DNA of 37,453 nucleotides from CAMCXT01 sp046302715 (GTDB taxonomy: Bacteria > Bacteroidota > Bacteroidia > M30B66). The notes beneath the pieces were generated by a model. That model was not told where the DNA came from, ran no database searches, and was given only the letters and a program-made list of their open reading frames with translations. Positions within the stretch are counted from its first letter, which is position 1, and each line of letters opens with the position of its first letter. The stretch lies in NCBI GenBank assembly GCA_046302715.1, contig JBKCHQ010000160.1, positions 1 through 37,453 of the forward strand, written 5' to 3'. Position numbers and translations under genes: made by a program. Positions 25,431 to 33,565 of this stretch are shown here, piece after piece.

Positions 25431-25850
25431 ATGGCAAAGCACCTGCATATTATTAACGGCCCTAATTTAAATCTTCTGGGCAAACGCGAAACAGAAGTTT
25501 ACGGCGATGTGCCGTTCGACGAATATCTCGAGCATTTGCGCATGCAGTTCCCAAAATTAAACATTACCTATTTCCAAAGCAACGTTGAGGGTGAGATCAT
25601 TAATAACATTCAGGAAATGGGTTTTAAGGCAAGTGGAATTTTATTGAATGCTGGCGCATATACGCATACCTCATTAGCTATTGGCGATGCCATTGCCGCC
25701 ATTCAAGCTCCTGTAGTTGAAATTCATATTAGCAATATTTTTGCTCGTGAAGAAATTCGTCACCGCAGTTTTATCGCGGCTAATGCTATGGGTATTATTT
25801 CGGGTTTTGGACTGGAAAGTTATCGATTGGGTATACTCTATTTTATTTGA
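25431..25850 (+). CDS. aroQ: Type II 3-dehydroquinate dehydratase
   Basis: 139 residues from the ATG at 25431; an in-frame TTG at 25413 is not needed because MAKHLHIINGPNLNLLG is the normal N-terminus. The catalytic Tyr lies in ETEVYGD, with the flexible-loop Arg in GKRE. Other motifs are FQSNVEGEIINNIQ, LNAGAYTHTSLAIGDAI and EIHISNIFAREEIRHRS. The enzyme dehydrates 3-dehydroquinate to 3-dehydroshikimate in the shikimate pathway as a dodecamer. It is the first gene of an aroQ-bioD-bioA run, with bioD 5 nt downstream. Confidence 0.95.
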   Translation: MAKHLHIINGPNLNLLGKRETEVYGDVPFDEYLEHLRMQFPKLNITYFQSNVEGEIINNIQEMGFKASGILLNAGAYTHTSLAIGDAIAAIQAPVVEIHISNIFAREEIRHRSFIAANAMGIISGFGLESYRLGILYFI

Positions 25851-25855
25851 TTTTT

Positions 25856-26470
25856 ATGAGCAAGCGTTATTTTGTGGCCGGCATTGGAACCGGCGTAGGA
25901 AAAACTGTGGCATCGGCCATACTCTGTAAAGCATTGCAAGCAGCTTACTGGAAGCCTCTTCAGTCGGGCGATCTCGAATTTGGCGATACCGATAGAGTCA
26001 ACACTCTGCTGAATGATGAAAAACAAATTTCGTTTCCTGAAGCTTACCGTCTCCCCTACCCGATTTCGCCCCATGCTTCGGCAGAACGAGCCGGTGTAAA
26101 CATTGATATAGAAAAAATTATCGTTCCGAATCACAACAGAACATTAATTATTGAAGGCGCCGGTGGCTTGATGGTGCCCTTGCGTTATGACTTACTGTAT
26201 TTAGATTTAATTCCTCGATTCGAGGCCGAAGTAATATTAGTAAGCCGACATTATCTGGGCAGTATTAATCATACCCTTTTAAGTATAGAGGCGCTGAAAA
26301 GTCGAAATATTAAGGTAAAGGGGATTCTTTTTAATGGATCAGAGGTGGCCGAAACCGAAAAGGTGATTACACAATATTCGCCCTGGCCAATATTGGGGAG
26401 AATTGATGAAACCCAGGAACCGGATGCAGCATTTGTTAACGAACAAGCCTTAAAATTCACTGCATTATGA
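25856..26470 (+). CDS. bioD: Dethiobiotin synthase
   Basis: 204 residues from the ATG at 25856 (MSKRYFVAGIGTG); a TTG nine nt upstream is in frame but unlikely. The P-loop GIGTGVGKT (9-17) is the DTBS form, with YWKPLQSGD carrying the catalytic Lys, YPISPHASAERAG for diaminopelargonate binding, and EGAGGLMVPL. It closes the ureido ring of dethiobiotin from DAPA, CO2 and ATP. Its TGA overlaps the bioA ATG (ATGA), coupling the two consecutive biotin steps. Confidence 0.95.
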   Translation: MSKRYFVAGIGTGVGKTVASAILCKALQAAYWKPLQSGDLEFGDTDRVNTLLNDEKQISFPEAYRLPYPISPHASAERAGVNIDIEKIIVPNHNRTLIIEGAGGLMVPLRYDLLYLDLIPRFEAEVILVSRHYLGSINHTLLSIEALKSRNIKVKGILFNGSEVAETEKVITQYSPWPILGRIDETQEPDAAFVNEQALKFTAL

Positions 26471-27738
26471 ATTGGCAGCAACGCGATGCCGCGTGCATTT
26501 GGCATCCGTTTACCCCGGCATCGGCAGAGCCCGAAATAGCTGTGGTAAAAGCCGAAGGCATTTGGCTGCACACCGAAGATGGACGTAAAATTCTGGATGG
26601 AACCTCGTCGTGGTGGGTGAATGCACACGGGCACGCGCACCCATACATAGCCGAACGACTTGCACAACAAGCTAAAACGCTCGAGCATATTATTTTTGCC
26701 GGATTTACTCATCCCCCTGCCATCGAACTCGCCGAACGGTTATTGTCCTTCATAAATGGACCTCAAAGCCGCATATTTTATTCGGATAATGGAAGTACCG
26801 CTGTAGAAGTGGCCCTAAAAATAGCCTTACAATTTTTTAAAAATCAAAATATCTCCAAAAAACGCATCATTGCATTCGAAAATGCCTATCACGGCGATAC
26901 CTTCGGCGCTATGAGTGTTGGGCATAGAAATGCGTTTTCGGCAGCATTCGCCGACCTGTTATTTGAAGTTGATTTTATTCCTGCTCCCGAATCGGGTAAA
27001 GAAAATGAATCGTACTCAAAATTTAATGAACGTATAAAACAGGGCGATGTGGCAGCGTTTATCTTCGAACCCTTAGTACAAGGGGCCGGAGGCATGCGCA
27101 TGTACTGCCCTGAAACGCTTAACAAAATGCTGGTTCAATGTAAATTTTACGGAGCATTGAGTATTGCCGACGAAGTATTTACCGGATTCTATCGAACGGG
27201 AACGCCACTGGCTATGCAGCAGCTGCCTAAAATGCCTGATATAATATGCTTGAGTAAAACCTTAACCGGCGGAACGTTGCCTTTAGGAGTAACGGCAGTG
27301 CCTGAATTTATATTTAATGCCTTTCAAAGCAAGAATCCTAACCACACGTTCTTTCATGGACATTCTTTTACGGCTAATCCACTTGCCTGCACTGCGGCAC
27401 TCGCATCCCTCGATTTATTGTTAAAAGAAGATTGCATAAACAACATAAGCTTTATAGAAAAACAGCATCAAGCTTTTGCATCACATATAAAACAACATCC
27501 GGCTATTATGGAAGTGCGACACCTTGGAACGATCCTGGCTATTGAAATGCACGCGCGAGGTGAACATGGATATTTGAATCCTATAGCACCTAAACTCACA
27601 AAATACTTTCTGGAAAGGAACATCTATCTACGACCATTAGGAAATGTGGTGTATTTCACGCCGCCTTATATAATTAAAGACGATGAACTGCAAATCGTCT
27701 ATAACACTATTATTGATTGTCTCAATCAATATGAATAA
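26467..27738 (+). CDS. bioA: Adenosylmethionine-8-amino-7-oxononanoate aminotransferase
   Basis: 423 residues, normal BioA length. Family motifs are IWHPFTPAS, LDGTSSWWVNAHGHAHP (the tandem Trp pair near residue 50), SDNGSTAVEVALKIA, ENAYHGDTFGAMS, IADEVFTGFYRTG, and the PLP Lys264 in CLSKTLTGGTLPLG, then FHGHSFTANPLAC. It makes 7,8-diaminopelargonate using S-adenosylmethionine as amino donor. It is the third gene of aroQ-bioD-bioA. bioB and bioF are not in the window, so the biotin genes are split. Confidence 0.95.
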   Translation: MNWQQRDAACIWHPFTPASAEPEIAVVKAEGIWLHTEDGRKILDGTSSWWVNAHGHAHPYIAERLAQQAKTLEHIIFAGFTHPPAIELAERLLSFINGPQSRIFYSDNGSTAVEVALKIALQFFKNQNISKKRIIAFENAYHGDTFGAMSVGHRNAFSAAFADLLFEVDFIPAPESGKENESYSKFNERIKQGDVAAFIFEPLVQGAGGMRMYCPETLNKMLVQCKFYGALSIADEVFTGFYRTGTPLAMQQLPKMPDIICLSKTLTGGTLPLGVTAVPEFIFNAFQSKNPNHTFFHGHSFTANPLACTAALASLDLLLKEDCINNISFIEKQHQAFASHIKQHPAIMEVRHLGTILAIEMHARGEHGYLNPIAPKLTKYFLERNIYLRPLGNVVYFTPPYIIKDDELQIVYNTIIDCLNQYE

Positions 27739-27749
27739 ACTTAGCTTAT

Positions 27750-27771
27750 ACTTTAATTAAGTAAAGTTTTT
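27750..27771 (+). terminator. Weak terminator candidate after bioA
   Basis: ACTTTA (27750-27755) and TAAAGT (27762-27767) form a 6-bp AT-rich stem with loop ATTAAG, followed by five T (27767-27771). It starts 12 nt after the bioA stop. The position is right but the stem is weak. Confidence 0.3.
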
Positions 27772-27881
27772 AACACATACAATAGCAGTTTGTTAGTTAT
27801 TAAAGCCGAATAATTTTGAGCTATATACAATACGATTGTAATACGCTGCGTTAAAAAAATGTAACCTTTAATATCCACGTT

Positions 27882-27971
27882 ATGGCAGCCCTCAATCAAC
27901 TCAATCGAAGATGTTTAATTTCTGCAAGCCTTACTATTGTAATTATCGGCTGTATAGTATTAATAAGTTAA
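27882..27971 (+). CDS. Possible 29-residue single-TM small protein
   Basis: ATG GCA GCC at 27882 to TAA at 27971. The product has a polar start MAALNQLNRRC and a hydrophobic run LISASLTIVIIGCIVLIS, so it would be a tiny membrane protein. GTAACCTTTA just upstream (27861-27870) resembles the local -7 element with one extra base. It lies in the otherwise empty stretch between bioA and the M15-like gene. There is no homology evidence. Confidence 0.3.
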   Translation: MAALNQLNRRCLISASLTIVIIGCIVLIS

Positions 27972-28030
27972 ACAACTTAAGTATAAGGATAATATCACCC
28001 ATTATTTTCAATTTATTAATGCTCATGAAC

Positions 28031-28624
28031 ATGAATTATATAAAGAATCTTTCAAAATTAATTCTCGCTATTATTGGCGTAGTTGTATCTTGTTTTATGG
28101 GCTTACTATATGCTGGTTTTTGGGGAGCATTAGTTTTGGGTATGCTAAACACTTTAATTTATTTCCTACTTATCAAAAAGCCAGCAAAATTAACCCCGCT
28201 TAAAGTTACTGCAGTTTTTTGTGCTTGGTCGATCACAGGATATTTGTTAATGAATGCGTTGGGACTTCTACATGCCAACGAACGTGTTCATAATAAACTA
28301 GCATTTATAAAAGAACAACTTTATTTACAGGGGCATAATCCACAATGGATAATTATATCTCAAAAAAGGGGCTATTTGTATAATTTAATTTTACATTGGA
28401 AAGGCACAGCAGTAAAGAATTCAGAACATCTACACGGAAATGCCATTGATGTATTTGTTTTAGATATAGATGGAGATGGAACCTATACATACAGCGATTA
28501 TGAATTAATGCAAAAGGCCGGTAAATTGTATGATAAAAAAATTAATAGAAGAGGTGTTGTGGCGCATTATTTTAATAAGGGAAATTCACTTGATAAGCAT
28601 ATGGTTCATTTACATAGTCTCTAA
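28031..28624 (+). CDS. Membrane-anchored M15-like (DD-carboxypeptidase-type) metallopeptidase
   Basis: 197 residues from the ATG at 28031 (28025 is also possible; the frame reaches back to 27911 without good start context). Two or three N-terminal TM segments (LILAIIGVVVSCFMGLLYAGF, LVLGMLNTLIYFLLI, VFCAWSITGYLLMNALGLL) precede an extracytoplasmic domain. This has the M15 zinc motif SxHxxGxAxD as SEHLHGNAID (His133, Asp140) and a distal HMVHLH (His193 or His195) as third ligand. Directly after the zinc motif comes an EF-hand-like loop DIDGDGTYTYSD (145-156). By family it would cleave D-Ala or peptide stems in peptidoglycan. The base composition is much more AT-rich than bioA. Confidence 0.7.
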   Translation: MNYIKNLSKLILAIIGVVVSCFMGLLYAGFWGALVLGMLNTLIYFLLIKKPAKLTPLKVTAVFCAWSITGYLLMNALGLLHANERVHNKLAFIKEQLYLQGHNPQWIIISQKRGYLYNLILHWKGTAVKNSEHLHGNAIDVFVLDIDGDGTYTYSDYELMQKAGKLYDKKINRRGVVAHYFNKGNSLDKHMVHLHSL

Positions 28625-28678
28625 GTTTATCAACCATGCCAAATAGAATATAAAACAGTTTAATTAAAAAACAAGAAA

Positions 28679-29341
28679 ATGTAATTAAAAAGAAAATCTG
28701 TAATTATTTTTGGAATTTCATCGATAATTATTTGTAGCGGTTTATTTTTCGTATTTGGCTACAATAAAATCAAATCAATAATTGTCTCTAAATTAAATCC
28801 TAAACCTTTTGTACCCGCTAAATGCATCGATTGTAATACCTACTTTTACGATGGTGTATATACCCATGAAAAGGCTTATCGAAAAGACGGAATTCAACCA
28901 CAAAAATCCCTTGAAGATCTTGATAAACTTAACGAAAATGGCATTCTTGAAGAAGTAGAGAATAATGATTTTTTCTTTGTTGCAAATCTTGAACACTCAC
29001 GGCCTTTTTTGTTGGCAAAGGCGTATATTTTTTTGAATGATTTAGGAATGCGATATAAAGAAAATTGTGATAAAAACCAGCTCGAATACAAATCCTTTAA
29101 GATTACCTCTTTAACACGAAGTATTGAATCAGTCAACAAACTTCAAAAAGTTAATACCGTTGCTATTGAAGATAGCCCGCATTTAAGAGGAAAAACATTT
29201 GATATTAGCTATGCTCACTTTGGCGAGCATACGGCCCAATTGACACAGTTTATCAAGGCGTTGAATGAGGCTAAAAAAGAGGGTAAGTGTTACGTAAAAT
29301 ATGAGCAGAGTACAGGATGTTTGCATATTACTGCTATATAG
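28679..29341 (+). pseudogene. M15/DUF5715-like protein gene with a stop at codon 2 (broken start or non-ATG start)
   Basis: The frame is open from 28685 to the TAA at 29341, but the ATG at 28679 is followed immediately by TAA (28682-28684). Read past that stop, codons 3 onward give LKRKSVIIFGISSIIICSG, a natural Lys/Arg-plus-TM N-terminus. Next is a Cys-containing segment (PAKCIDCNTYFYDG), then LAKAYIFLNDLGMRYKENC and the motif SPHLRGKTFDISY, which fits SxHxxGxxxD zinc sites of M15/DUF5715 proteins, and a C-terminal GCLHITAI with the third-ligand His. Changing TAA to AAA would restore MKLKRKS. Either it is a fresh nonsense mutation or sequencing error, or translation starts elsewhere (an internal TTG at 29009 would drop the TM and half the protein). 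Confidence 0.6.
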
Positions 29342-29426
29342 CATGATATAATTTAGGGGTACACGTATAATCAAATATGATTGGTTTAAATGATAAAATT
29401 TAATTACTTAAATAAATATAATAACT

Positions 29427-30920
29427 ATGAAGTATCTAACACTATTAATTGCTTGTATAATTACGCTTAATATACAAGGGCAAAAAAAGAATTCAATAAA
29501 AATTTATACTACAGAAAAAAAGGGGAATAATTCCGCAGAAAAACTTATACAATCGCTCATCGGCGAAGGGGTAATTTTAAAAAACTACAGTATTACAAAA
29601 GCACGAAGTCTTCAGGCATTCGGATTTTTTGAAGATAAAAAACAACAATTGGGTATGGAAAATGGATTGGTAATGAGCACTGAATCCATTGCTGATCTTT
29701 CGCCCAAAAAAGCCACTGGAACAGCAATCACGAATAAAGACTTCAACCCTATTAATCATAAAAAAAACGAAGGAAACTACCCACCCATTGAAAAATTTAT
29801 TAATAACCAAAAAACATTCGATGCCTGTGTTATTGAATTTGATGTGGTACCAACAGCTGATACCCTTAGTTTTAATTATGTATTTGGATCGAATGAGTAT
29901 GATCAATTTGTAGGTACACAATTCAACGATATCTTTGCATTTCTAATAAGTGGCAAAAATATTGGAATAGATAAAAATCTAGCAGTGGTGCCTAACACGC
30001 AAATTCCAGTTTCAATTAATACCATAAATGGCGGCCGAACAGATAAAACTGGAAAAAATATTGTTAAGGCATCAAACTCCACTTTTTTCGTATCAAATTC
30101 TGACCATTCATTGGGAGTTAATTACAACGGTGTAACACGCCTTATGCAAATTAGACAACCCGTTATTCCCTATGAAACCTACCACATACGTTTATGCATC
30201 GCAGATGTGAGTGATCGGGCTTATGATTCGGGTGTTTTTATCGAAGGTAAAAGCTTTATTGCCTATGATAAAACGTATAATGTTCTGTTTAACAATAATG
30301 ATACAGACCTAGAACCTGGGTATAAAACATTTCTTGAAAATTTAACCGCCACATACAAAAATAATCCGCAAGGAGCCATAATTGTTACGGGGCACACCGA
30401 CGAAAGTGGTAACAGCGATGCTAATATGTCGTTGTCGTGCGCAAGAGCCAATAAAGTAGCTCAATACTTAAAACAATATGGGATTAGCGAAGAACGCATC
30501 ATCATTGATTGTAAGGGCGAAACCATGCCTGCCTTTAGTAATCAAACCGGTAAGGGCGCAGCGCTTAATCGAAGAGTAGAAATTAAAGTAACGGGTGATA
30601 TTGAAGTATATCAACAAAAGAAACGCGAAAAAGATCAGGCTACTCAAAATATAGAAAGTAATAAATCCTTGCTTATAAAGAACTTCCCCAATCCATTTAA
30701 AGGACAAACTACACTTGACGTTTTCATTAATGAAACTGTAGCTGATGCTTTTATAAATATTACCGATATAAAAGGTAACACCTTAAAAACCATACATATT
30801 CTTGAAAGAGGGAATACCACCATTAATCTTAACCTTCAGGAAGAGGCCATAGGAACATTTATCGCTACACTTATTACCGATGGGGTTCCACAGAACACCT
30901 TAAAGCTCTCCCTGCAATAA
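29427..30920 (+). CDS. Choice-of-anchor L / OmpA-like / T9SS type A surface protein
   Basis: 497 residues. A signal peptide (MKYLTLLIACIITLNIQGQ) is followed by a choice-of-anchor-L domain (about 30-275). That domain contains IEFDVVPTADTLSFNYVFGSN and EYDQFVGTQFNDIFAFLISG. An OmpA-like peptidoglycan-binding domain spans about 283-390, with TGHTDESGNSDANMSLSCAR (Asp324) and GAALNRRVEIKV (Arg382/383). A charged linker leads to a sorting domain from about 415 (LIKNFPNPFKGQTTLDVFI, ITDIKGNTLKTIHI). OmpA domains normally hold proteins to the wall from the periplasmic side, while the sorting domain sends cargo across the outer membrane, so the combination is odd. It lies 85 nt after the DUF5715-like gene and 9 nt before the next gene. 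Confidence 0.85.
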   Translation: MKYLTLLIACIITLNIQGQKKNSIKIYTTEKKGNNSAEKLIQSLIGEGVILKNYSITKARSLQAFGFFEDKKQQLGMENGLVMSTESIADLSPKKATGTAITNKDFNPINHKKNEGNYPPIEKFINNQKTFDACVIEFDVVPTADTLSFNYVFGSNEYDQFVGTQFNDIFAFLISGKNIGIDKNLAVVPNTQIPVSINTINGGRTDKTGKNIVKASNSTFFVSNSDHSLGVNYNGVTRLMQIRQPVIPYETYHIRLCIADVSDRAYDSGVFIEGKSFIAYDKTYNVLFNNNDTDLEPGYKTFLENLTATYKNNPQGAIIVTGHTDESGNSDANMSLSCARANKVAQYLKQYGISEERIIIDCKGETMPAFSNQTGKGAALNRRVEIKVTGDIEVYQQKKREKDQATQNIESNKSLLIKNFPNPFKGQTTLDVFINETVADAFINITDIKGNTLKTIHILERGNTTINLNLQEEAIGTFIATLITDGVPQNTLKLSLQ

Positions 30921-30929
30921 CAAATTACT

Positions 30930-31355
30930 ATGAAAACCAAAAGATTTATTCGAAATACACTTATTTTAATTGCACCATTTTTGGCAATGATGCTAATCAA
31001 TGAAATTCATCGTGTCATTAAAGATGATAAAGGAGGTATTTACAATGGATTAAGTACGCTAAACACAAATGCTAAAGTTAAAAAATGCACCTGGTACTGT
31101 CACAGCAATACTCCTTTTTGCAAGCAACATCATGTATCAATTTCGAAAAATGCTCTAAATCACATTAATCCTATTTATGAGAGTATAATTAATACCTTAA
31201 AAAAAGGAAATGATTATAATCTTATGAATGTATTGTTTTTAGTGATAATAATACCAATGTTCATTTGGTTTTTTATTATTAAGGCATTGAATATTCAAGA
31301 CAAAATTAATCTCATTAAAAATAAACACCATGGAAATTATCCAAATGATTTATAA
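30930..31355 (+). CDS. Two-TM protein with extracytoplasmic Cys/His cluster (CX3CH)
   Basis: 141 residues. TM helices lie at about 9-25 and 99-119, with a polar loop between them containing KKCTWYCHSNTPFCKQHH: Cys53, Cys57-His58, Cys64, His67, His68. The CX3CH spacing resembles a variant heme c site, but the extra Cys-x2-His-His could equally bind a metal or form disulfides. The C-terminal tail is basic (KINLIKNKHHGNY). No family is recognised with confidence. It starts 9 nt after the anchor-L/OmpA gene, and its end overlaps the next small gene by 26 nt, so these three are probably co-transcribed. Confidence 0.65.
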   Translation: MKTKRFIRNTLILIAPFLAMMLINEIHRVIKDDKGGIYNGLSTLNTNAKVKKCTWYCHSNTPFCKQHHVSISKNALNHINPIYESIINTLKKGNDYNLMNVLFLVIIIPMFIWFFIIKALNIQDKINLIKNKHHGNYPNDL

Positions 31356-31527
31356 TTACTGTACCGATTTTATTATTATTCTTGCGAATATGACCAATAG
31401 CTCATACTATGAAATTAATTTTTTAGTATTTGCCCTATTATATCCGCTTTTACTTTCTGCCTCGTTGCTAACCTTTATAATCCAAAAATGGAGAATCTAC
31501 ACACTTCTTAAAGTGCATAAGAATTAA
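31330..31527 (+). CDS. Small membrane protein overlapping the Cys/His-cluster gene
   Basis: 65 residues. The start (MEIIQMIYNYCTDFIIILAN) is amphipathic to hydrophobic. A clear TM segment follows (INFLVFALLYPLLLSASLLTFII) with a basic tail QKWRIYTLLKVHKN, which places the C-terminus in the cytoplasm. It overlaps the preceding gene by 26 nt in another frame, which suggests coupled expression. It could be the partner subunit of the 141-residue protein. No family is recognised. Confidence 0.55.
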   Translation: MEIIQMIYNYCTDFIIILANMTNSSYYEINFLVFALLYPLLLSASLLTFIIQKWRIYTLLKVHKN

Positions 31528-31530
31528 TCC

Positions 31531-32136
31531 TTATTTTTTTTTAGCACATTCCATCCAAAGTTCATTACCCAATCTCGGCGAAACAGAATTAATACAGGGC
31601 TTAAAAGATGCGGTAAAATAAGGATTAAACAATTCTTTATAGGTTTCAATATTCCCTCCAAAAGGAGGTTTATCATCATTCATTGCACTGGCAAATAAAA
31701 CGCCAACTAATATTCCGCTCGGTGACAGAAGTTCGTGCATTTTAGTTACGTATGATGTTCTTAAATCGGGATGCAAAGCACAAAAAAACGTTTGTTCAAG
31801 AATTATATCAAACTGCATCCCTTCGAGAGTAAAAAAATCTGCACATATAATCTGATTATCAGGAAATGCCGGAACACGCTGTTTAAATCGGGTAATTGCC
31901 TCCGACGAAATATCTACCACATAACAATGAGTAAACCCTAAAGCAAAGGCCAATTCAGCCTCCCAGGCATTTCCAGCACCGGGGACGAGCAAACGTTTAG
32001 AAGTATCAGACCAATTTTTAAGGAATGTCTCCAAGGGCGCACTCGCATGCCCTAAATCCCAGCCTGTTTGCTCGCTTTTGTATCGCTCGTTCCAAAACTT
32101 GGCGGCATCCCTTGCCAGATATTCTTTATCGTTCAT
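31531..32136 (-). CDS. TPMT-like class I SAM-dependent methyltransferase
   Basis: 201 residues from the ATG at 32136, which overlaps the upstream gene's TGA (ATGA); a start 21 nt further up is in frame but lies inside that gene. Family features are FWNERYKSEQTGWDLGHASAPLETFL (TPMT/thiol methyltransferase N-terminus), SAM motif I LLVPGAGNAWEAELAFALG, the acidic motif II YVVDISSEA, ADFFTL, and EQTFFCALHPDLR. Relatives methylate thiols, thiocyanate, halides or thiopurine-like compounds. The substrate cannot be told here. It converges on the small membrane protein gene with 3 nt between the stops. Confidence 0.88.
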   Translation of the reverse strand: MNDKEYLARDAAKFWNERYKSEQTGWDLGHASAPLETFLKNWSDTSKRLLVPGAGNAWEAELAFALGFTHCYVVDISSEAITRFKQRVPAFPDNQIICADFFTLEGMQFDIILEQTFFCALHPDLRTSYVTKMHELLSPSGILVGVLFASAMNDDKPPFGGNIETYKELFNPYFTASFKPCINSVSPRLGNELWMECAKKK

Positions 32137-33536
32137 CGTTTCAGCAAAAGGACGCAATTTTCAACATGTGTGGTTTGAGGGAACATATCTATGGGCTGCA
32201 CTTTAGCTACTTTATATGCACCATCCAACAACGCTAAATCGCGCGCCTGAGTAGATGGATTGCAGCTTACGTAAACCACCTTTTGAGCTCCGCTTTCTAC
32301 GATGCGTTCGCACACATCAGGATGCATCCCCGCACGAGGTGGATCGGTAATAATAACATCCGGACTACCATGAGCGGTGAAAAAATCAGACGACAATACA
32401 TCTTTCATATCGCCCGCAAAGAACCGAGTGTTGGTAATCGAATTTATTAGGGCATTTTGGTTCGCATCATGAACAGCATCGGCCACATATTCCACACCCA
32501 ACACTTTTTTCGCCGAACGCGCCAAAAACAAACTTATAGTTCCTGTACCGCAGTATAAATCATATACTGTTTCTGTTCCAGCTAATCCTGCAAAATCGCG
32601 TACAATTCGGTATAAATTATACGCTTGCTTAGGGTTGGTTTGGTAAAACGACTTAGGACCTATACGGAAAACCAAATCCTCCATGCGCTCCTCCAAATAT
32701 GGCAATCCCGCAAAAAGTTGAATATCCAGATCGAACCACACATCATTCTTTTTGGTATTTACCGCATACATCATCGAAACGATTTGGGGAAATTCAACCC
32801 GTAGTGTACTTAAGATGTCCTCTGTTTTTTCATTCCATTCAGTTGCTGAAAGCACCAGCATCCACTCCCCTGCCTGCGTATTGCGTAGCATTAAATTGCG
32901 GAGCAGTCCTTCGTGTTTTTTCTGGTGATAAAATGTAAAGTCCGCCTCCAGCGTTAATTCACGCGTGCGGTTTCGAATGCGATTGGCTAAATCGTCCTGC
33001 AGAAAACAACGTTCAATTGGTAAAATTTTATCGTACCGTCCGGGCACATGAAAGCCCAGCGCCTTTGAGTTGGCAAATGAAATATCACTCGCAATTTCGG
33101 CATCGGTAAACCAACGTAGCGCCGAAAAAGTATATTCCATTTTGTTACGGTAAGCAAAGGGCTCGGGCGCACCCAAAATGGGTTCGATTGGAGGCAATTC
33201 AATTTTCCCAATTCGATGTAATGCGTCGCATACCGTTTGATGCTTATGCTCAAGCTGGGCTTTATACTGGAGGCTTTGCCAGGTGCATCCGCCACAAACA
33301 CCGAAATGCTGACAAACGGGCTCACTGCGGTCTTTGCTGCGTACGTAAAAACGGATGGCCTTACCTTCGCGATAACCGCTTTTCTTACGGTAAATCTGAA
33401 CATCGACCGTGTCGCCCTTCACAGCATCATCAACAAAAATTACCATGCCATCCATTCGTGCAATACCACGACCATCAGACGATAACGCCGTAATCTCAAT
33501 ATTTTCAAGTACCTGTGGTTGATCTCTTTTTTTCAT
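32133..33536 (-). CDS. rlmD: 23S rRNA (uracil-C5)-methyltransferase, RlmD type
   Basis: 467 residues from the ATG at 33536 (MKKRDQPQVLENIEITAL); an earlier in-frame start at 33554 is less likely. It has an N-terminal TRAM domain (about 8-65) and iron-sulfur cysteines VCQHFGVCGGCTWQ (Cys75, Cys81, Cys84), spaced as in E. coli RlmD, with a possible fourth in PIERCFLQDD. The Rossmann methyltransferase domain follows, with VYDLYCGTGTISLFLA, ITDPPRAGMHPDV, and the catalytic-Cys motif VVYVSCNPST. RlmD methylates U1939 of 23S rRNA; Bacteroidota homologues may modify U747 too. It is divergent from rocD. Confidence 0.92.
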   Translation of the reverse strand: MKKRDQPQVLENIEITALSSDGRGIARMDGMVIFVDDAVKGDTVDVQIYRKKSGYREGKAIRFYVRSKDRSEPVCQHFGVCGGCTWQSLQYKAQLEHKHQTVCDALHRIGKIELPPIEPILGAPEPFAYRNKMEYTFSALRWFTDAEIASDISFANSKALGFHVPGRYDKILPIERCFLQDDLANRIRNRTRELTLEADFTFYHQKKHEGLLRNLMLRNTQAGEWMLVLSATEWNEKTEDILSTLRVEFPQIVSMMYAVNTKKNDVWFDLDIQLFAGLPYLEERMEDLVFRIGPKSFYQTNPKQAYNLYRIVRDFAGLAGTETVYDLYCGTGTISLFLARSAKKVLGVEYVADAVHDANQNALINSITNTRFFAGDMKDVLSSDFFTAHGSPDVIITDPPRAGMHPDVCERIVESGAQKVVYVSCNPSTQARDLALLDGAYKVAKVQPIDMFPQTTHVENCVLLLKR

Positions 33537-33565
33537 AATAAAAAACGGCTGCAAATTGCTTAAAA

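Noticed and set aside
26269..26712. 147-codon minus-strand ORF across the bioD/bioA junction
   Set aside because: Both bioD and bioA are clear on the plus strand with an ATGA overlap in the same place.
27711..27731. 9-bp inverted repeat TATTGATTG/CAATCAATA at the end of bioA
   Set aside because: It lies inside the coding end, has no T run after it, and is explained by codons for a Leu-Asn-Gln tail.
29577..29921. 114-codon minus-strand ORF inside the anchor-L gene
   Set aside because: Antisense shadow of a well-supported coding frame; low-complexity Cys/Phe-rich product.
30987..31133. Calling the CX3CH protein a c-type cytochrome
   Set aside because: A single non-standard motif with extra Cys and His is not enough; no cytochrome fold or maturation genes are visible apart from a distant TlpA-like protein.
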